A stretch of 64,000 bases of DNA from Vibrio alfacsensis (GTDB taxonomy: Bacteria > Pseudomonadota > Gammaproteobacteria > Enterobacterales > Vibrionaceae). Of this stretch, positions 48,106-58,491 are shown piece by piece. Numbering within the stretch: the first letter of the stretch is position 1; every line of letters starts with the position of its first letter. The position numbers were made by a program, and so were the translations under genes. The notes under the pieces were generated by a model. It had not been told where the DNA came from, ran no database searches, and saw only the letters and a list, made by a program, of their open reading frames with translations. The stretch is taken from positions 1,116,001 to 1,180,000 of the forward strand of contig NZ_CP032093.1 of NCBI RefSeq assembly GCF_003544875.1, written 5' to 3'.

Positions 48106-49158
48106 GTGGAAGTTCGTCATAACTGGACGCATGCTGAAGTACGAGAACTGATGGAAAAACCTTTCATGGATCTTCTATTTGAAGCTCAGCTTGTTCATCG
48201 CCAATATCAACAAACCAACCATGTTCAAGTAAGTACGCTCCTATCAATTAAAACCGGTGCCTGTCCGGAAGACTGTAAGTACTGTCCGCAAAGTGCTCGA
48301 TACACCACCGATATAGAAAAAGAACGTCTAATGGAGGTTGATCGCGTGTTGGATGCCGCGCTAAAAGCCAAGAATGCTGGGTCGACGCGCTTCTGTATGG
48401 GCGCTGCGTGGAAGAACCCTAAAGAGCGTGACATGCCACATTTGACAGACATGATCAAAGGCGTGAAAGAGATGGGTTTAGAAACATGTATGACCCTTGG
48501 TATGTTAACGCCAGATCAGGCGAATCAACTTGCGGCGGCGGGCCTTGACTACTACAACCACAACCTCGACACCTCGCCGGAGTTTTACGGCAACATCATT
48601 ACCACACGCACCTATCAAGATCGTTTGAATACCCTGTCTCATGTTCGCGATGCGGGTATGAAGATCTGTTCCGGCGGTATCATTGGTATGGGAGAAAGTG
48701 CGAATGACCGTGCAGGTTTGTTTGTCGAGTTGGCGAACTTGCCAGTGCACCCTGAAAGTGTCCCAATCAACATGTTAGTAAAAGTCAAAGGCACGCCTTT
48801 AGAGAAAGTCGAAGATGTTGAGCCGTTTGATTTCATTCGGTTAATTGCAATCGCTCGAATCATGATGCCTCAATCGGCTGTTCGTTTGTCTGCCGGTCGT
48901 GAAAATATGAACGAACAAATGCAAACACTGTGCTTTATGGCGGGAGCGAACTCGGTTTTCTATGGTTGCAAACTACTAACGACACCAAATCCATCAGAAG
49001 ATAAAGACATGATGTTATTCAGCAAGCTAGGCATTAACCGTCAAGAGGTCTCTCAAAAGCCTGATGAAATTGAAGAAAACGAATTGTTGGATCGCGTGGT
49101 AGAGCGTGTTGCAGCACGACCAACAAAAGGCGATTTGTTTTACGATGCTAGCGTTTGA
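48106..49158 (+). CDS. bioB: Biotin synthase
   Basis: This 350-residue radical-SAM enzyme inserts sulfur into dethiobiotin. The SAM cluster motif is C53-x3-C57-x2-C60 in [16 protein letters not shown], and the second cluster ligands lie in RFCMGAAWK and CMTLGML, with Arg in [10 protein letters not shown] chose the GTG at 48106 ([12 protein letters not shown]) because AAAGGA sits six bases before it; the frame is open to a GTG at 48088. First gene of bioBFCD; its end overlaps bioF by 11 bases. Confidence 0.96.
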   Translation: MEVRHNWTHAEVRELMEKPFMDLLFEAQLVHRQYQQTNHVQVSTLLSIKTGACPEDCKYCPQSARYTTDIEKERLMEVDRVLDAALKAKNAGSTRFCMGAAWKNPKERDMPHLTDMIKGVKEMGLETCMTLGMLTPDQANQLAAAGLDYYNHNLDTSPEFYGNIITTRTYQDRLNTLSHVRDAGMKICSGGIIGMGESANDRAGLFVELANLPVHPESVPINMLVKVKGTPLEKVEDVEPFDFIRLIAIARIMMPQSAVRLSAGRENMNEQMQTLCFMAGANSVFYGCKLLTTPNPSEDKDMMLFSKLGINRQEVSQKPDEIEENELLDRVVERVAARPTKGDLFYDASV

Positions 49159-50295
49159 GTATCGTATTGAGTCTGCGCTTGCTGAGCGAAAAAAATCGGG
49201 GCTTAACCGAACCATGAATGTGGTGTTTTCTGGTAACCAATCGATTTTGGAAAATGATGGAAAACGCTATATTAATTTTCCAGTAATGATTATTTAGGCT
49301 TAGCAAATGATCAGGCGCTCGTCCATGCATGGCAACAAGGGCTCAGTGTTTACGGCAGTGGTAGTGGTGCATCACCCATGGTGACAGGATTTAGCGCAGC
49401 TCATAGTGATCTTGAAGCGGCGCTTACCGAATGGCTTGGTTATGAGAGGGCAATCCTATTTGGCTCAGGCTTCAGTGCAAATCAAGCTTTACTATTTACG
49501 TTATTAGATAAATCTGACGTACTGATACAAGACCGATTGAACCACGCCTCTCTGATGGAGGCTGGTGCGTTATCTCCAGCGAAGATGAGGCGCTTTAAAC
49601 ACAACGATATAAAACACCTTGAGTCGATGCTTAATGGTGAAAGTAATCATCTGGTTGTGACGGAGGGTGTATTCAGTATGGATGGGGATTGCGCCCCCCT
49701 CAAAGGCATCGCTGCTGTCACTCAAGCGCCCAATACGTGGTTAGCGGTAGACGATGCGCATGGTATCGGAGTGTTAGGAGAATCGGGAGCTGGCTCCTGT
49801 GAGTTATCGAATATCAAACCCGAGATCTTAGTCGTTACTTTCGGTAAAGCCTTTGGTATGTCGGGTGCGGCAATTTTGTGTGATGCAAGCACTGGGGACT
49901 TTTTAACGCAGTTTGCAAAACACCATGTGTATTCTACCGCGATGCCGCCGGCCCAAGCCTACGCGCTGACACATGCCGTGAGTATGGTTCAGCAGCAGTC
50001 GTGGCGTCGAGAGAAGTTGACGGAGCTTAGCCAATATTACCAAGAGTATTTGGGGGAATTATCCGGTTTTGTCGACACTCAGACTCCCATCAAACCGTTT
50101 GTTATTGGTGAGCCGGAATTAACATTGAATGTAGCAAAATCATGTCGAAATAACGGAATATGGGTCACGGCTATTCGTCCTCCCACATTGCCAAAAGGCA
50201 CATCAAGACTTCGTATCACGCTCACTTCAAATCACAGTAAAGAACAAATAAAAACGCTTTCAATCGCCTTAAAGCAAGCATTAGGAGAGCGATAA
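49148..50295 (+). pseudogene. bioF: 8-amino-7-oxononanoate synthase, frameshifted near residue 44
   Basis: BioF condenses pimeloyl-ACP with alanine (PLP enzyme). The start ATG at 49148 gives [19 protein letters not shown], normal for the family. The frame breaks at the T-run 49276-49279: adding one T turns NFPVMII-stop into INFSSNDYLGLANDQALVH, the conserved entry motif. The remaining open frame (listed from 49378) holds VYGSGSGASPMVTGFSAAH, DDAHGIGVLGESG and the PLP Lys in VVTFGKAFGMSGAAIL. The corrected length is about 382 residues. Its stop overlaps bioC by TAATG. The break is a single homopolymer base, so a sequence error is likelier than a biotin-requiring strain, but the latter is testable. 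Confidence 0.93.
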
Positions 50296-51101
50296 TGGAA
50301 AATGCACAACGTGTAGCATTTGAAAATTATCATGCGAATAAAGAAGCCATTGCCACATCTTTTGGTAAAGCTGCCGAAACGTATGATAAGCATGCAGCAT
50401 TTCAACGCGATGTGGGATGTCGCTTACTCGATAAACTTCCGTGCGATTTGTCCAATAAGCGGATTTTGGATTTAGGCTGTGGCACTGGTTATTTTTCTCA
50501 TCTTCTGAGAGAACGCGGAGCAGAAGTTGTTTGTGCGGATATCTCTCAAGCGATGCTCGATAAGGCAAAGCAGCGTTGTGGTGAGGAACGAATGCACTAT
50601 GAACTGGCTGATGCAGAGAATTTGCCCTTTGATGATGATAGTTTCGATTATGTATTTTCGAGTCTTGCGCTTCAATGGTGTGTGGATTTGAGTTCCCCTT
50701 TAAGAGAAATTCGCCGAGTCTTAAAGGAGGGAGGGCAGGGATGTTTTTCGACATTAGTGGATGGTTCCCTGTATGAGTTGCGTGAGGCGTGGTCAAAAAT
50801 TGATGCATATCAACACGTGAATAACTTTGTTAGCAGCAATCAGGTAAAAATTGCGTTAGCGCAATCTTGGTGCCACAACCATCATCTAGACTTGACAACC
50901 ATCACAGTTTGGTACGATTCAGCGTTTTCTGTAATGCGTGATCTCAAAGGCATTGGTGCAAATCACGTAAGTGGACGCTCACATGGTTTGACAAGTCGTC
51001 GCACATTATTACAAGTTGAGCATGCGTACCAAGCATTTAGAAACGATCAAGGTCTTTTACCTGCAAGTTATCAGGTTTGTTTTGGAGTAATACATCTATG
51101 A
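50295..51101 (+). CDS. bioC: Malonyl-ACP O-methyltransferase
   Basis: This 268-residue SAM methyltransferase masks malonyl-ACP so that fatty-acid enzymes can build pimeloyl-ACP. The SAM loop is [20 protein letters not shown] (about 56-75, shown as [14 protein letters not shown]), with [10 protein letters not shown] and [19 protein letters not shown] as motif II/IV regions. Its place after bioF and before bioD makes it BioC. Its ATG overlaps the bioF stop and its stop overlaps the bioD start, so the run is coupled. Confidence 0.94.
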   Translation: MENAQRVAFENYHANKEAIATSFGKAAETYDKHAAFQRDVGCRLLDKLPCDLSNKRILDLGCGTGYFSHLLRERGAEVVCADISQAMLDKAKQRCGEERMHYELADAENLPFDDDSFDYVFSSLALQWCVDLSSPLREIRRVLKEGGQGCFSTLVDGSLYELREAWSKIDAYQHVNNFVSSNQVKIALAQSWCHNHHLDLTTITVWYDSAFSVMRDLKGIGANHVSGRSHGLTSRRTLLQVEHAYQAFRNDQGLLPASYQVCFGVIHL

Positions 51102-51781
51102 TTGATGCTTTTTTTATTGCTGGTACGGATACTGATGTTGGTAAAACGGTAGCGTCGAAAGCTATTCTGCAAGCATTAGCAGAAAAAGGATTAAATACTA
51201 TTGGTTACAAACCAGTAGCATCAGGCAGTGATAAAACTGCCGAAGGTTTACGAAACTCTGACGCGCTGCATTTACAAAACGCAGCTACGTTAGAGGTGGC
51301 TTATGACGATGTGAATCCATACGCTTTGGAATTGCCTGCTTCTCCTCACATCGCAGCAAAGCACGAACACGTAGAAATCAAATATGAAGTACTGAGTGAA
51401 AAGCTCGCTCAGCACAAAGAACAATCAGACATCGTTCTTGTTGAAGGTGCTGGCGGTTGGCGTGTACCTGTATCAGATACAGATAGCCTTTCGACTTGGG
51501 TACAGCAAGAACAGCTTCCGGTCGTTCTGGTTGTAGGTATCAAACTGGGTTGTTTGAGCCACGCACTGTTAACCGCAGAGATCATCAAAGCGGATGGTTT
51601 GAATCTCGTTGGCTGGGTGGCAAACCGAGTAAACCCTGGTACCGAGCATTATGCTGAGATTATCGATATGCTAGAAGAGCGCCTTGATGCACCTAAACTT
51701 GGCGAAATCCCTTATATTCCAAGTGCGAAGCGTAAAGACCTAGGCAAATACATCAATGTTGAGCCGTTGCTGAACGCATAA
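51098..51781 (+). CDS. bioD: Dethiobiotin synthetase
   Basis: This 227-residue ATP-dependent carboxylase closes the ureido ring of dethiobiotin. The P-loop [16 protein letters not shown] is at residues about 9-24, and substrate-site Lys fits [26 protein letters not shown] is a second signature. The ATG at 51098 overlaps the bioC stop (ATGA), the usual coupling; the frame extends to 51077 but has no better start. The last gene of the operon, before a terminator. Confidence 0.95.
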   Translation: MIDAFFIAGTDTDVGKTVASKAILQALAEKGLNTIGYKPVASGSDKTAEGLRNSDALHLQNAATLEVAYDDVNPYALELPASPHIAAKHEHVEIKYEVLSEKLAQHKEQSDIVLVEGAGGWRVPVSDTDSLSTWVQQEQLPVVLVVGIKLGCLSHALLTAEIIKADGLNLVGWVANRVNPGTEHYAEIIDMLEERLDAPKLGEIPYIPSAKRKDLGKYINVEPLLNA

Positions 51782-51804
51782 AGGTTTCGCGATTCAATAA
51801 ATAC

Positions 51805-51834
51805 AAAGGGCTGCGCAATGCAGCCCTTTTCTCA
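51805..51834 (+). terminator. Rho-independent terminator of bioBFCD
   Basis: AAAGGGCTGC pairs with GCAGCCCTTT around GCAAT, followed by TCTC. Confidence 0.8.
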
Positions 51835-51873
51835 TATAAACTTTGTGTCTAATCGTAAGATCCGACGCTCAGT

Positions 51874-52041
51874 TTATTTTTCTTGGCTAAGCCCCATCAA
51901 AGCTTGCTGTGTTTCAGCAACGCGCTTTGACATGTGAGCGTCAGTTGAAATACCAAGTTGTTGTTTTGCCTCATCCTCTGAGATACCTAGATGACAACAA
52001 AGTAGATCGATAGCCATTTGATAGTCGTTAGTTTCTGCCAT
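51874..52041 (-). CDS. Small uncharacterised protein, 55 residues
   Basis: From the ATG at 52041 (GAGGG seven bases upstream) it reads MAETNDYQMAIDLLCCHLG and continues to ALMGLSQEK. It has a CC pair and two short helices (ISEDEAKQQLGIS; SKRVAETQQALMGL). I do not recognise a family. Longer starts in the frame (to 52167) lack a ribosome site. The clear Shine-Dalgarno and lack of overlap with other genes make it a plausible real gene. It lies between the bio operon and htpX. Confidence 0.6.
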   Translation of the reverse strand: MAETNDYQMAIDLLCCHLGISEDEAKQQLGISTDAHMSKRVAETQQALMGLSQEK

Positions 52042-52355
52042 GATTTTTCCCTCAAGACATGGAAGTGAGAAGTTGCTTTTCAGTTTGCTGTATTGCAAAA
52101 GAGTGCACTTCGTTTTGTTCATCTGACTTGAATCTAACATGTTGGTAAGCACGCACAATAAGACCAAAGTCTATAGCTTGAGTAACATACTGTTTTTCTG
52201 GCGAGTTAATTTTAAGTTTTATTTCATTCTCGAAAACAAATGTTGCAATTTATTGCTTAACCTTGTTTTAACCACGTTAGACTATATCTATAACGCAACG
52301 AAGCTCGAATCCATTTTGAGCTTCATAAAACTATAAGCTTCCTCGGAGAAAAGTA
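52042..52355. other. htpX leader and divergent promoter region
   Basis: This gap of 314 bases contains the htpX promoter and a hairpin GAAGCTC/GAGCTTC (52300-52324, 11-base loop) in the leader, about 30 bases before the start codon. No ORF of note. Confidence 0.45.
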
Positions 52356-53225
52356 ATGAAGCGAATTATGTTATTCCTAGCAACTAACCTAGCCGTTGTG
52401 CTTGTGCTTAGTGTTGTTCTGAATATTGTTTACGCTGTAACTGGAATGCAACCTGGCAGCCTTTCTGGCTTGTTAGTGATGGCTGCGGTATTTGGTTTTG
52501 GTGGTGCATTCATCTCTTTGATGATGTCAAAAGGCATGGCACTACGCTCTGTTGGCGGTATGGTTATCGAAACTCCGCGGAATGAAACAGAACATTGGTT
52601 GCTAGAAACAGTCGGTCGTCAAGCTCAACAAGCGGGTATCGGTATGCCGACGGTTGCTATTTATGATGCAGCCGACATCAACGCATTTGCCACGGGAGCA
52701 AAACGTGATGATTCATTAGTGGCGGTTTCAACCGGTCTTTTGCATAACATGACGCGCGATGAAGCAGAGGCGGTATTGGCACACGAAGTCAGCCACATTG
52801 CGAATGGTGATATGGTAACCATGACGCTGATGCAAGGCGTGGTAAACACATTTGTTATCTTCTTGTCTCGTTTCATCGCAAACATCGTTGCTTCGAATGA
52901 TGATGAAGAAGGCCAAGGTACAAACATGATGGTTTACTTTGGTGTCTCTATGGTGCTTGAACTGGTATTCGGTTTCCTAGCGAGCTTCCTAACCATGTGG
53001 TACAGCCGTCATCGTGAATTTTACGCAGATGCGGGTGCGGCGAAGTTGGTAGGTAAAGAGAAAATGATTGCTGCATTAGAACGTTTGAAAATGAGCCATG
53101 AATCTCAACTCGATGGTACTATGATGGCATTTGGTATCAACGGTAAACGCTCTATGACAGAGCTTTTAATGAGCCACCCTCCGTTAGACAAGCGTATTGC
53201 GGCATTACGTAGCCAGCAGTACTAA
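52356..53225 (+). CDS. htpX: Membrane zinc metalloprotease HtpX
   Basis: This 289-residue M48 protease degrades misfolded inner-membrane proteins together with FtsH. Two N-terminal helices ([37 protein letters not shown]) precede the zinc motif HEVSH in [18 protein letters not shown] (about 140-145), with a third ligand Glu in [14 protein letters not shown]. Two more helices lie between ([32 protein letters not shown]). Length is standard. CTCGGAGAAAAGTA precedes the ATG. Single gene with its own terminator; heat or envelope-stress control is usual in the family, but I cannot assign the promoter. Confidence 0.95.
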   Translation: MKRIMLFLATNLAVVLVLSVVLNIVYAVTGMQPGSLSGLLVMAAVFGFGGAFISLMMSKGMALRSVGGMVIETPRNETEHWLLETVGRQAQQAGIGMPTVAIYDAADINAFATGAKRDDSLVAVSTGLLHNMTRDEAEAVLAHEVSHIANGDMVTMTLMQGVVNTFVIFLSRFIANIVASNDDEEGQGTNMMVYFGVSMVLELVFGFLASFLTMWYSRHREFYADAGAAKLVGKEKMIAALERLKMSHESQLDGTMMAFGINGKRSMTELLMSHPPLDKRIAALRSQQY

Positions 53226-53270
53226 GATACTTTTGCAAAGTAATCATCTATACTAACTAATAATATTTTG

Positions 53271-53305
53271 AAAAGGCTTGGTTTTAACCAAGCCTTTTGT
53301 ATTCG
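53271..53305 (+). terminator. Rho-independent terminator of htpX
   Basis: AAAAGGCTTGGTT pairs with AACCAAGCCTTTT, followed by GTATT. Confidence 0.85.
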
Positions 53306-53351
53306 TTGATCTCTAAGCGACGCCACTGCGTATCAAGTTACAGAAACAAAG

Positions 53352-53418
53352 TTATACAAAATAATTTTGTACAACTTTAGCGGCTGAACTATCTTGTACA
53401 TATAATAAATTTGTACAA
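53352..53418 (+). promoter_or_regulatory. TTGTACA repeat array at the promoter of the lipid operon
   Basis: Four copies of an 8-base element lie here: TTATACAA (53352), TTGTACAA (53367), TTGTACAT (53394) and TTGTACAA (53411). A TATAAT -10 box (53401-53406) sits between the last two. The inverted GTAC core suits a MerR-family regulator; light-responsive LitR/CarH proteins use GTACA-type elements. Which factor binds is inference. Confidence 0.6.
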
Positions 53419-53444
53419 CTACTAGCAAAAGTAGGAGCATTGAA

Positions 53445-53864
53445 ATGGACATTCAATCAGTTGGCAACATTTACCAGAATTTAAGTAAGGCGAATTTGCA
53501 CTTGCTTGAAGAGGTTTATCATCAAGATGTCGTGTTTGAAGACGCCGCTCATCGTCTCGAGGGGTGGCCTGCGCTGTCTGATTATTTTCAATCTTTGTAC
53601 ACCAATGTGATTCGTTGCGACTTTACTATTCATGACCACCAACAGGTTGGTGATACTGGCTTTTTAACTTGGACGATGGATCTTCAGCATCCTAAACTTC
53701 AAAAGGGCGCACCAATTTCAGTGAATGGGGTATCGCATCTCAAATTTGATGAGGGTCAGGTCATTTACCACCGAGACTACTTTGATTTGGGAGAAATGTT
53801 GTATGAAAACCTTCCCTTGCTTGGCTCGGTAGTGAAAACCATCAAGCAGAGGTTGGGGCAATGA
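53445..53864 (+). CDS. NTF2-like (SnoaL-fold) small protein
   Basis: This 139-residue protein has the cone-shaped NTF2-like fold: an N-terminal helix pair (VGNIYQNLSKANLHLLEEVYH), then FEDAAHRLEGWPALSDYFQSLY, and strands with DGHSHL-type residues (VNGVSHLKFDEGQVIYHRDYFD). Members can be isomerases, hydratases or lipid carriers. It is the first gene of an operon whose promoter carries a TTGTACA repeat array. GGAGCATTG lies before the ATG. Its stop overlaps the SDR start by four bases (ATGA). In related clusters of other gamma-proteobacteria the same gene leads the same series; the function is unknown. Confidence 0.8.
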   Translation: MDIQSVGNIYQNLSKANLHLLEEVYHQDVVFEDAAHRLEGWPALSDYFQSLYTNVIRCDFTIHDHQQVGDTGFLTWTMDLQHPKLQKGAPISVNGVSHLKFDEGQVIYHRDYFDLGEMLYENLPLLGSVVKTIKQRLGQ

Positions 53865-54565
53865 GTCGCGCGATCCTCATTACTGGCGCGACCTCTGGGA
53901 TCGGGAAGCAGCTTGCTGTGGACTACGCTAAACAAGGATGGAAAGTGCTTGCTTGTGGGCGCAATCAACAAGTGTTGTCTGAGTTAGAAGAGACATCAGA
54001 GAACATCGTCACCTTGCGTTTCGATGTGACCGACTATGACGAGACGATAAGAACGTTGTCCACCTTACCATTCACACCAGATACTTGGTTTTTCAACGCA
54101 GGTGACTGCGAGTACATGGATAACGGAGTCGTAGATGCGAAACTTATGGCGCGCGTGATGAACGTGAACGTCATTGGCATCGCAAACTGTGTTGAAGCAT
54201 GCCAATCCCAGTTTCAACGAGGGCATCGCGTTGTCATTGTCGGCTCTATTGCGTCGGAAGTTGCTTTACCGAGAGCAGAGGCATATGGCGCATCGAAAGC
54301 GGCGGTAAGTTACTTTGCCAGAACCTTGGCTGTTGATTTGAAGCCTAAAGGTATCAACGTTGTGACGGTTTTTCCTGGATTCGTTGAAACCCCCCTTACC
54401 GACAGAAACACATTTGACATGCCAATGATCGTTTCAGTTGTTCAGGCGTCAGAAGCAATTCGAAATCAACTCAACGCCAACAAGAGTCACATTTATTTCC
54501 CCGCGAGATTTACCGGTATTTTACGCTTGATCTCGTTGCTTCCTATAGCTGGCAAGCCCGGTTAA
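53861..54565 (+). CDS. Short-chain dehydrogenase/reductase, C-terminus probably frameshifted
   Basis: The 234-residue frame has the classical SDR features: cofactor motif TGATSGIGKQLA (about 8-19), NAG-type strand FNAGDCEYMDNG, and the catalytic Tyr and Lys in AYGASKAAVSYFA (YxxxK), with the Ser in GSIASEVALP. The last residues look wrong: at 54544-54546, adding one T gives PYSWQARLTAKLVS and a stop at 54583-54585, just before the AAGAGG of the next gene. The intact gene would thus be 53861-54585. It overlaps the NTF2-like gene. The substrate is likely a lipid-derived ketone or alcohol, inferred from context only. Confidence 0.82.
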   Translation: MSRAILITGATSGIGKQLAVDYAKQGWKVLACGRNQQVLSELEETSENIVTLRFDVTDYDETIRTLSTLPFTPDTWFFNAGDCEYMDNGVVDAKLMARVMNVNVIGIANCVEACQSQFQRGHRVVIVGSIASEVALPRAEAYGASKAAVSYFARTLAVDLKPKGINVVTVFPGFVETPLTDRNTFDMPMIVSVVQASEAIRNQLNANKSHIYFPARFTGILRLISLLPIAGKPG

Positions 54566-54595
54566 CCGCAAAACTCGTATCCTAAGAGGAAAAGC

Positions 54596-55904
54596 ATGAA
54601 TACAGTAGAAAGAAAGAAAATTGCGATCGTAGGAACGGGTATATCGGGCCTAACATGTGGCTATTACTTGCACAAAGCCCATGACGTAACGTTATTCGAA
54701 GCTAATGATTATATTGGAGGGCATACTGCGACAGTGGATGTTAACGTAGACGGTCGGGATTACTCCATTGATACAGGCTTTATTGTGTACAACGACCGTA
54801 CTTACCCCAACTTCATTCGCTTGATGAACGAGATTGGCGTAGATGGGCTGCCGACTCAAATGAGCTTCAGCGTGAGAAATGACAGTAACGGTTTAGAATA
54901 TAACGGTCATACGGTGTCGACCTTATTCGCACAAAAACGTAATTGGGCGAACCCCAAGTTCTATCGGTTTATTTTTGAGATTCTGAGATTCAATAAGCTA
55001 GCTAAAGCTTTCGCAAGTGAGGGAGCTTCGAATTCTCAAACGTTGGGAGAGTTCTTAGATGAGCATCATTTCAGCGATTTTTTTACTGATAACTATATTT
55101 TGCCGATGGGGGCTGCGATTTGGTCTTCGACATTGGCCGATATGCGTGCATTCCCATTAATGTTCTTCTTACGTTTTTCCTCAATCACGGTTTGTTGGAT
55201 ATCACTAATCGTCCGCAATGGTATGTGATAAAGGTGGTTCTCGATCTTACATTCCACCGTTGACTCAAGGTTTTGCTGACAACATTCTTCTTAATAGTCC
55301 AGTTGAGAAAGTCATTCGTAACGAAAAGGGGGTTGGTGTTCAGGTTCACGGCCAGATGCAATGGTTCGATGATGTGATCTTCGCTTGCCATAGCGACCAA
55401 GCGATGCGAATGCTCGGTGACATTAGCCCGGTGGAGCACGGCATTTTAGGTGATATGGCTTATCAAGCTAATGAGGTCATCCTGCATACTGATACAAGCG
55501 TGCTCCCTCAACGCAAGGCTGCTTGGGCTTCTTGGAACTATCGACTGGACGGGAGCAATGATGAGCAGCAAAAATTACCGGCTTTGACTTACAACATGAA
55601 CATTCTTCAGCATATACAGTCCGAGCACACTTTCTGTGTCACGTTAAACAGTTCTGAATCTATCGAATCAGGCAAGATCCTCCGTGCTTTTACGTATCAT
55701 CATCCCGTCTTCACGACGGAATCTATCACGGCCCAACAGCGGAAAGAAGAAATACAAGGCGTGCGAAACACATGGTTTTGTGGTGCTTATTGGTACAACG
55801 GTTTTCATGAAGACGGTGTACGAAGCGCCGTTGACGTCGTGAAAGGGCTAGAAGACAAGTACCGCGAGCAAAATATCGTTCCTTTTGAGAAAGGTGCTGC
55901 GTGA
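54596..55904 (+). pseudogene. FAD-dependent amine oxidase-like flavoprotein, two frameshifts
   Basis: The N-terminal part has the FAD dinucleotide motif VGTGISGLTCGYYL (about 12-25) and the second signature YDIGGHTATV-type region (DYIGGHTATVDVN) and DTGFIVYNDRTYPNF. The C-terminal part carries the cofactor-closing segment WFCGAYWYNGFHEDGVRSA. Two single-base losses separate them: one T in the run at 55174-55178 and one A at 55230-55232. Restoring both gives FFLNHGLLDITNRPQWYVIKGGSRSYIPP and a protein of about 436 residues. This group of flavoproteins accompanies Cfa-type genes and probably desaturates or oxidises lipids. Interrupted as written, probably by sequencing error. Confidence 0.85.
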
Positions 55905-55905
55905 T

Positions 55906-56724
55906 ATGGAAAGTCGAATGAACAGCCGATTGTTTATAGGCAATGTTCGCCATCGCCGATTTACTCCTGTCAATCATGAGTTGAACTACTCACTATTTAT
56001 GCCTGCCATTGATTTGGACGAGCTTGATGCCCTAGAGAAGAAAGTCTGGGGTTTCGGGTCACACTGGTGGCACTGGGCACGCTTTAAGCGCAGTGATTAT
56101 ATTGGCGAGGGTTGCGTTAAGTCTGCAGTACAAAACAAAGTGGAGCAACTGACGGGTGTCCGCTGTACGGGAAAAGTTATTGCAGTATGCCATCTTCGTT
56201 ATTTAGGACTCTATTTCAGCCCGGTGAATTTCTACTACGTTTATAGCAAGGAAGATGAATGGAAATATCTTCTCGCTGAGGTGAGTAATACCCCTTGGAA
56301 TGAACGACATTACTACGCGATAGCAGCAGATAGAGAGGATGAAGAGTTTGGTTGGGAACAAGACAAAGCGTTCCATGTGTCACCATTCAATCCGATTGAT
56401 CAACGTTATCGTTGGAAGATTAAGCCTTTGACAGACAAGCTGAATGTCCATCTTGAGTGTCACAAAGGGGAAAAACACTTCGATGCGACGATGGCGATGA
56501 AAGGCAAGCCACTTTCTAGCCAATCCTTATTGAAATGCTTGATCGTTACGCCGATTCAGACGGTAAAAGTAATGGTCGGCATTTACTGGCACGCTCTTAA
56601 ATTATGGATTAAAGGCGCACCGTTTTACTCTCATCCTAAATTTGAAAATTCGGATGAAGCAGAAAGTACTGATACGGTAGTCGATGATAAAAAGAATAAG
56701 CATAAGGAGAACTCTGCATGTTAA
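55906..56724 (+). CDS. DUF1365 family protein
   Basis: This protein of about 272 residues starts at the ATG at 55906 (MESRMNSRLF; an ATG at 55918 is also possible), one base after the previous stop. Family signs are LFIGNVRHRRFTPVNHELNYSLFM, YLRYLGLYFSPVNFYYVY (as HLRYLGLYFSPVNFYYVY) and the HVSPFNPIDQRYRWK segment. A His/Asp/Cys set (CTGKVIAVCHLRY) is visible. Its biochemical function is unknown, but it is nearly always beside an FAD oxidase and a cyclopropane synthase, so a part in fatty-acyl modification is likely. It overlaps the cfa gene by seven bases. Confidence 0.85.
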   Translation: MESRMNSRLFIGNVRHRRFTPVNHELNYSLFMPAIDLDELDALEKKVWGFGSHWWHWARFKRSDYIGEGCVKSAVQNKVEQLTGVRCTGKVIAVCHLRYLGLYFSPVNFYYVYSKEDEWKYLLAEVSNTPWNERHYYAIAADREDEEFGWEQDKAFHVSPFNPIDQRYRWKIKPLTDKLNVHLECHKGEKHFDATMAMKGKPLSSQSLLKCLIVTPIQTVKVMVGIYWHALKLWIKGAPFYSHPKFENSDEAESTDTVVDDKKNKHKENSAC

Positions 56725-57973
56725 ACACAACTTCTATGGCAATGCCGCGTGAGCTAACGACGACACAAAAAGCGGCTCGCGGAGTTCTATTTCAATGTTT
56801 ACACAAGATGGAAATAGGCTGCTTAACCGTTATTGAGAGCTTTAAAACGGAAACGACGGAGCGCAGTGAACGCTTTTCTACACCAAACGGGGAATACAAG
56901 GGAGAACCTGTCGCAGCAACAATTGAAGTGAAACATCCGGGCTTTTACTCAAGGATTCTTCAAGGCGGAAGTATCGCAGCCGGAGAGGCATACATGGATG
57001 GCTGGTGGGACAGTCCTGATTTGACGGCTCTGATGAAACTGATGGCGCTGAATATGCGAGCACTGGATCGCTTAGAAGAGCAGGGGAGTTGGCTCACTAG
57101 GTTACTCTATAAATTTAGCCACTGGACAAATAGAAATTCACAAGAGAATTCACGTAAAAATATTCATGCGCATTACGATCTGGGTAACGACCTTTATAAG
57201 GCGTTCCTTGATACCAATATGCTTTATTCTTCTGCTCTCTATAATCAGTCCACAGACTCTTTAGAGCAGGCGCAAATCAACAAGATGGACCGTTTGTGTC
57301 AACAACTCGAATTAAACGCAAATGATCATGTGATAGAAATTGGTACAGGTTGGGGCGCGATGGCTATTTATATGGCAGAACAATATGGCTGCCGCGTGAC
57401 GACAACGACGATTTCAGAAGAGCAACATGCTTATGCGGAGCAGAAGATTATTGAGCGAGGGTTATCCGATAAGATTACTTTGTTGAAAGAAGATTATCGA
57501 AATCTCACTGGAACCTACGATAAATTGGTATCGATAGAAATGATCGAAGCGGTTGGGAAACAGTTTCTCCCCTCTTATATTAAGAAGTGTGAATCTTTGC
57601 TTAAATCGGGCGGTTTGATGGCAATACAAGCAATTACCATTGCCGATCAACGATACGATTATTACAGTAATAATGTCGATTTTATTCAAAATATATATTT
57701 CCTGGCGGGTTCTTACCATCCGTTACTTCATTGACACAAGCTTCAACTAAATACAGTGATTTAGTGGTACGAGACTTGTTCGATATAGGTTTAGATTATG
57801 CCAAAACACTCAATGCATGGCATTACCGCTTTAATCAGGCGGAAGCCGAAGTACGCTCATTTGGCTATGATGATCGCTTTGTGCGAATGTGGCGCTATTA
57901 TTTAAGCTATTGCGAGGGCGGCTTTTTGGCTCGTACCATCAGTGCAGTGCACATGACATTTCAGCGCCCTTAG
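56718..57973 (+). pseudogene. cfa: Cyclopropane-fatty-acyl-phospholipid synthase, frameshifted at the C-terminal third
   Basis: This enzyme adds a methylene from SAM to a phospholipid double bond. The N-terminal helix-rich part contains VAATIEVKHPGFYSRILQGG and the hallmark AGEAYMDGWWDSPDL. The SAM motif is VIEIGTGWGAMAIYM, with the acceptor-binding YDLGNDLYKAFLD before it. The frame breaks at 57688-57691: adding one A converts QNIYFLAGSYHPLLH-stop into QKYIFPGGFLPSVTSLTQASTK (shown as KYIFPGGFLPSVT), the family's active-site segment. The corrected length is about 418 residues. Standing in an operon with FAD oxidase and DUF1365 suggests a methyl-branched, furan or cyclopropane lipid product rather than plain Cfa duty. 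AAGGAG precedes the ATG. Confidence 0.92.
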
Positions 57974-57978
57974 TCGTC

Positions 57979-58491
57979 ATGAAATTGTTGCTTGCTTCGA
58001 CATGGTTCCAACTCTGCTGGTTCGCCGCCGTGCTTGGAACCTATCAATGGCAGTGGCTAACGTTGATACTTACTTTGGTGACCCTCATTTACTGCATTAG
58101 AGCCGATGCACATTCACTGAAAAGTATCAGTTTTATCACGGTGACTGGTTTGGTGCTTGATACCATAAATCAACAATTCTCAATTCTTGTTTTTTCAACT
58201 CAATGGCTACCGGTTTGGCTGTTATGCCTTTGGGTCATGTTTTCTTGGTATTCGTACCAACTCAAGTCAATTTTGTACCGTTTCCCCAAACCCTACGTAT
58301 CACTAATAGGCGGTATCGGAGGAACGATGAGCTATTTTGCTGGATTTAAACTCCAAGCCGTTGAATTTGGATTCAGCACGAGCGTTACTCTCGCCATTTT
58401 GTTTGCACAATGGTGTGTGATGATACTTGTGATACTCAAGGTGTACGGAAATGAAGAGCTTGAAAAGAAATTGGAAACAGAAACTGACTGA
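57979..58491 (+). CDS. DUF2878 family membrane protein
   Basis: From the ATG at 57979 this is about 170 residues with five membrane helices (for example WFQLCWFAAVLGTY, LTLILTLVTLIYCI, WLPVWLLCLWVMFSWY, VTLAILFAQWCVMILVI). DUF2878 proteins are small inner-membrane proteins of unknown function that recur beside Cfa/DUF1365 genes. The frame extends upstream to 57889, but that part overlaps the cfa gene and has no ribosome site. The end overlaps the next gene by 41 bases, so translation is coupled. Confidence 0.8.
   Translation: MKLLLASTWFQLCWFAAVLGTYQWQWLTLILTLVTLIYCIRADAHSLKSISFITVTGLVLDTINQQFSILVFSTQWLPVWLLCLWVMFSWYSYQLKSILYRFPKPYVSLIGGIGGTMSYFAGFKLQAVEFGFSTSVTLAILFAQWCVMILVILKVYGNEELEKKLETETD

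Noticed and set aside
57889..57978. Upstream extension of the DUF2878 frame
   Set aside because: It lies inside the cfa gene and has no ribosome site; the ATG at 57979 fits the membrane topology.
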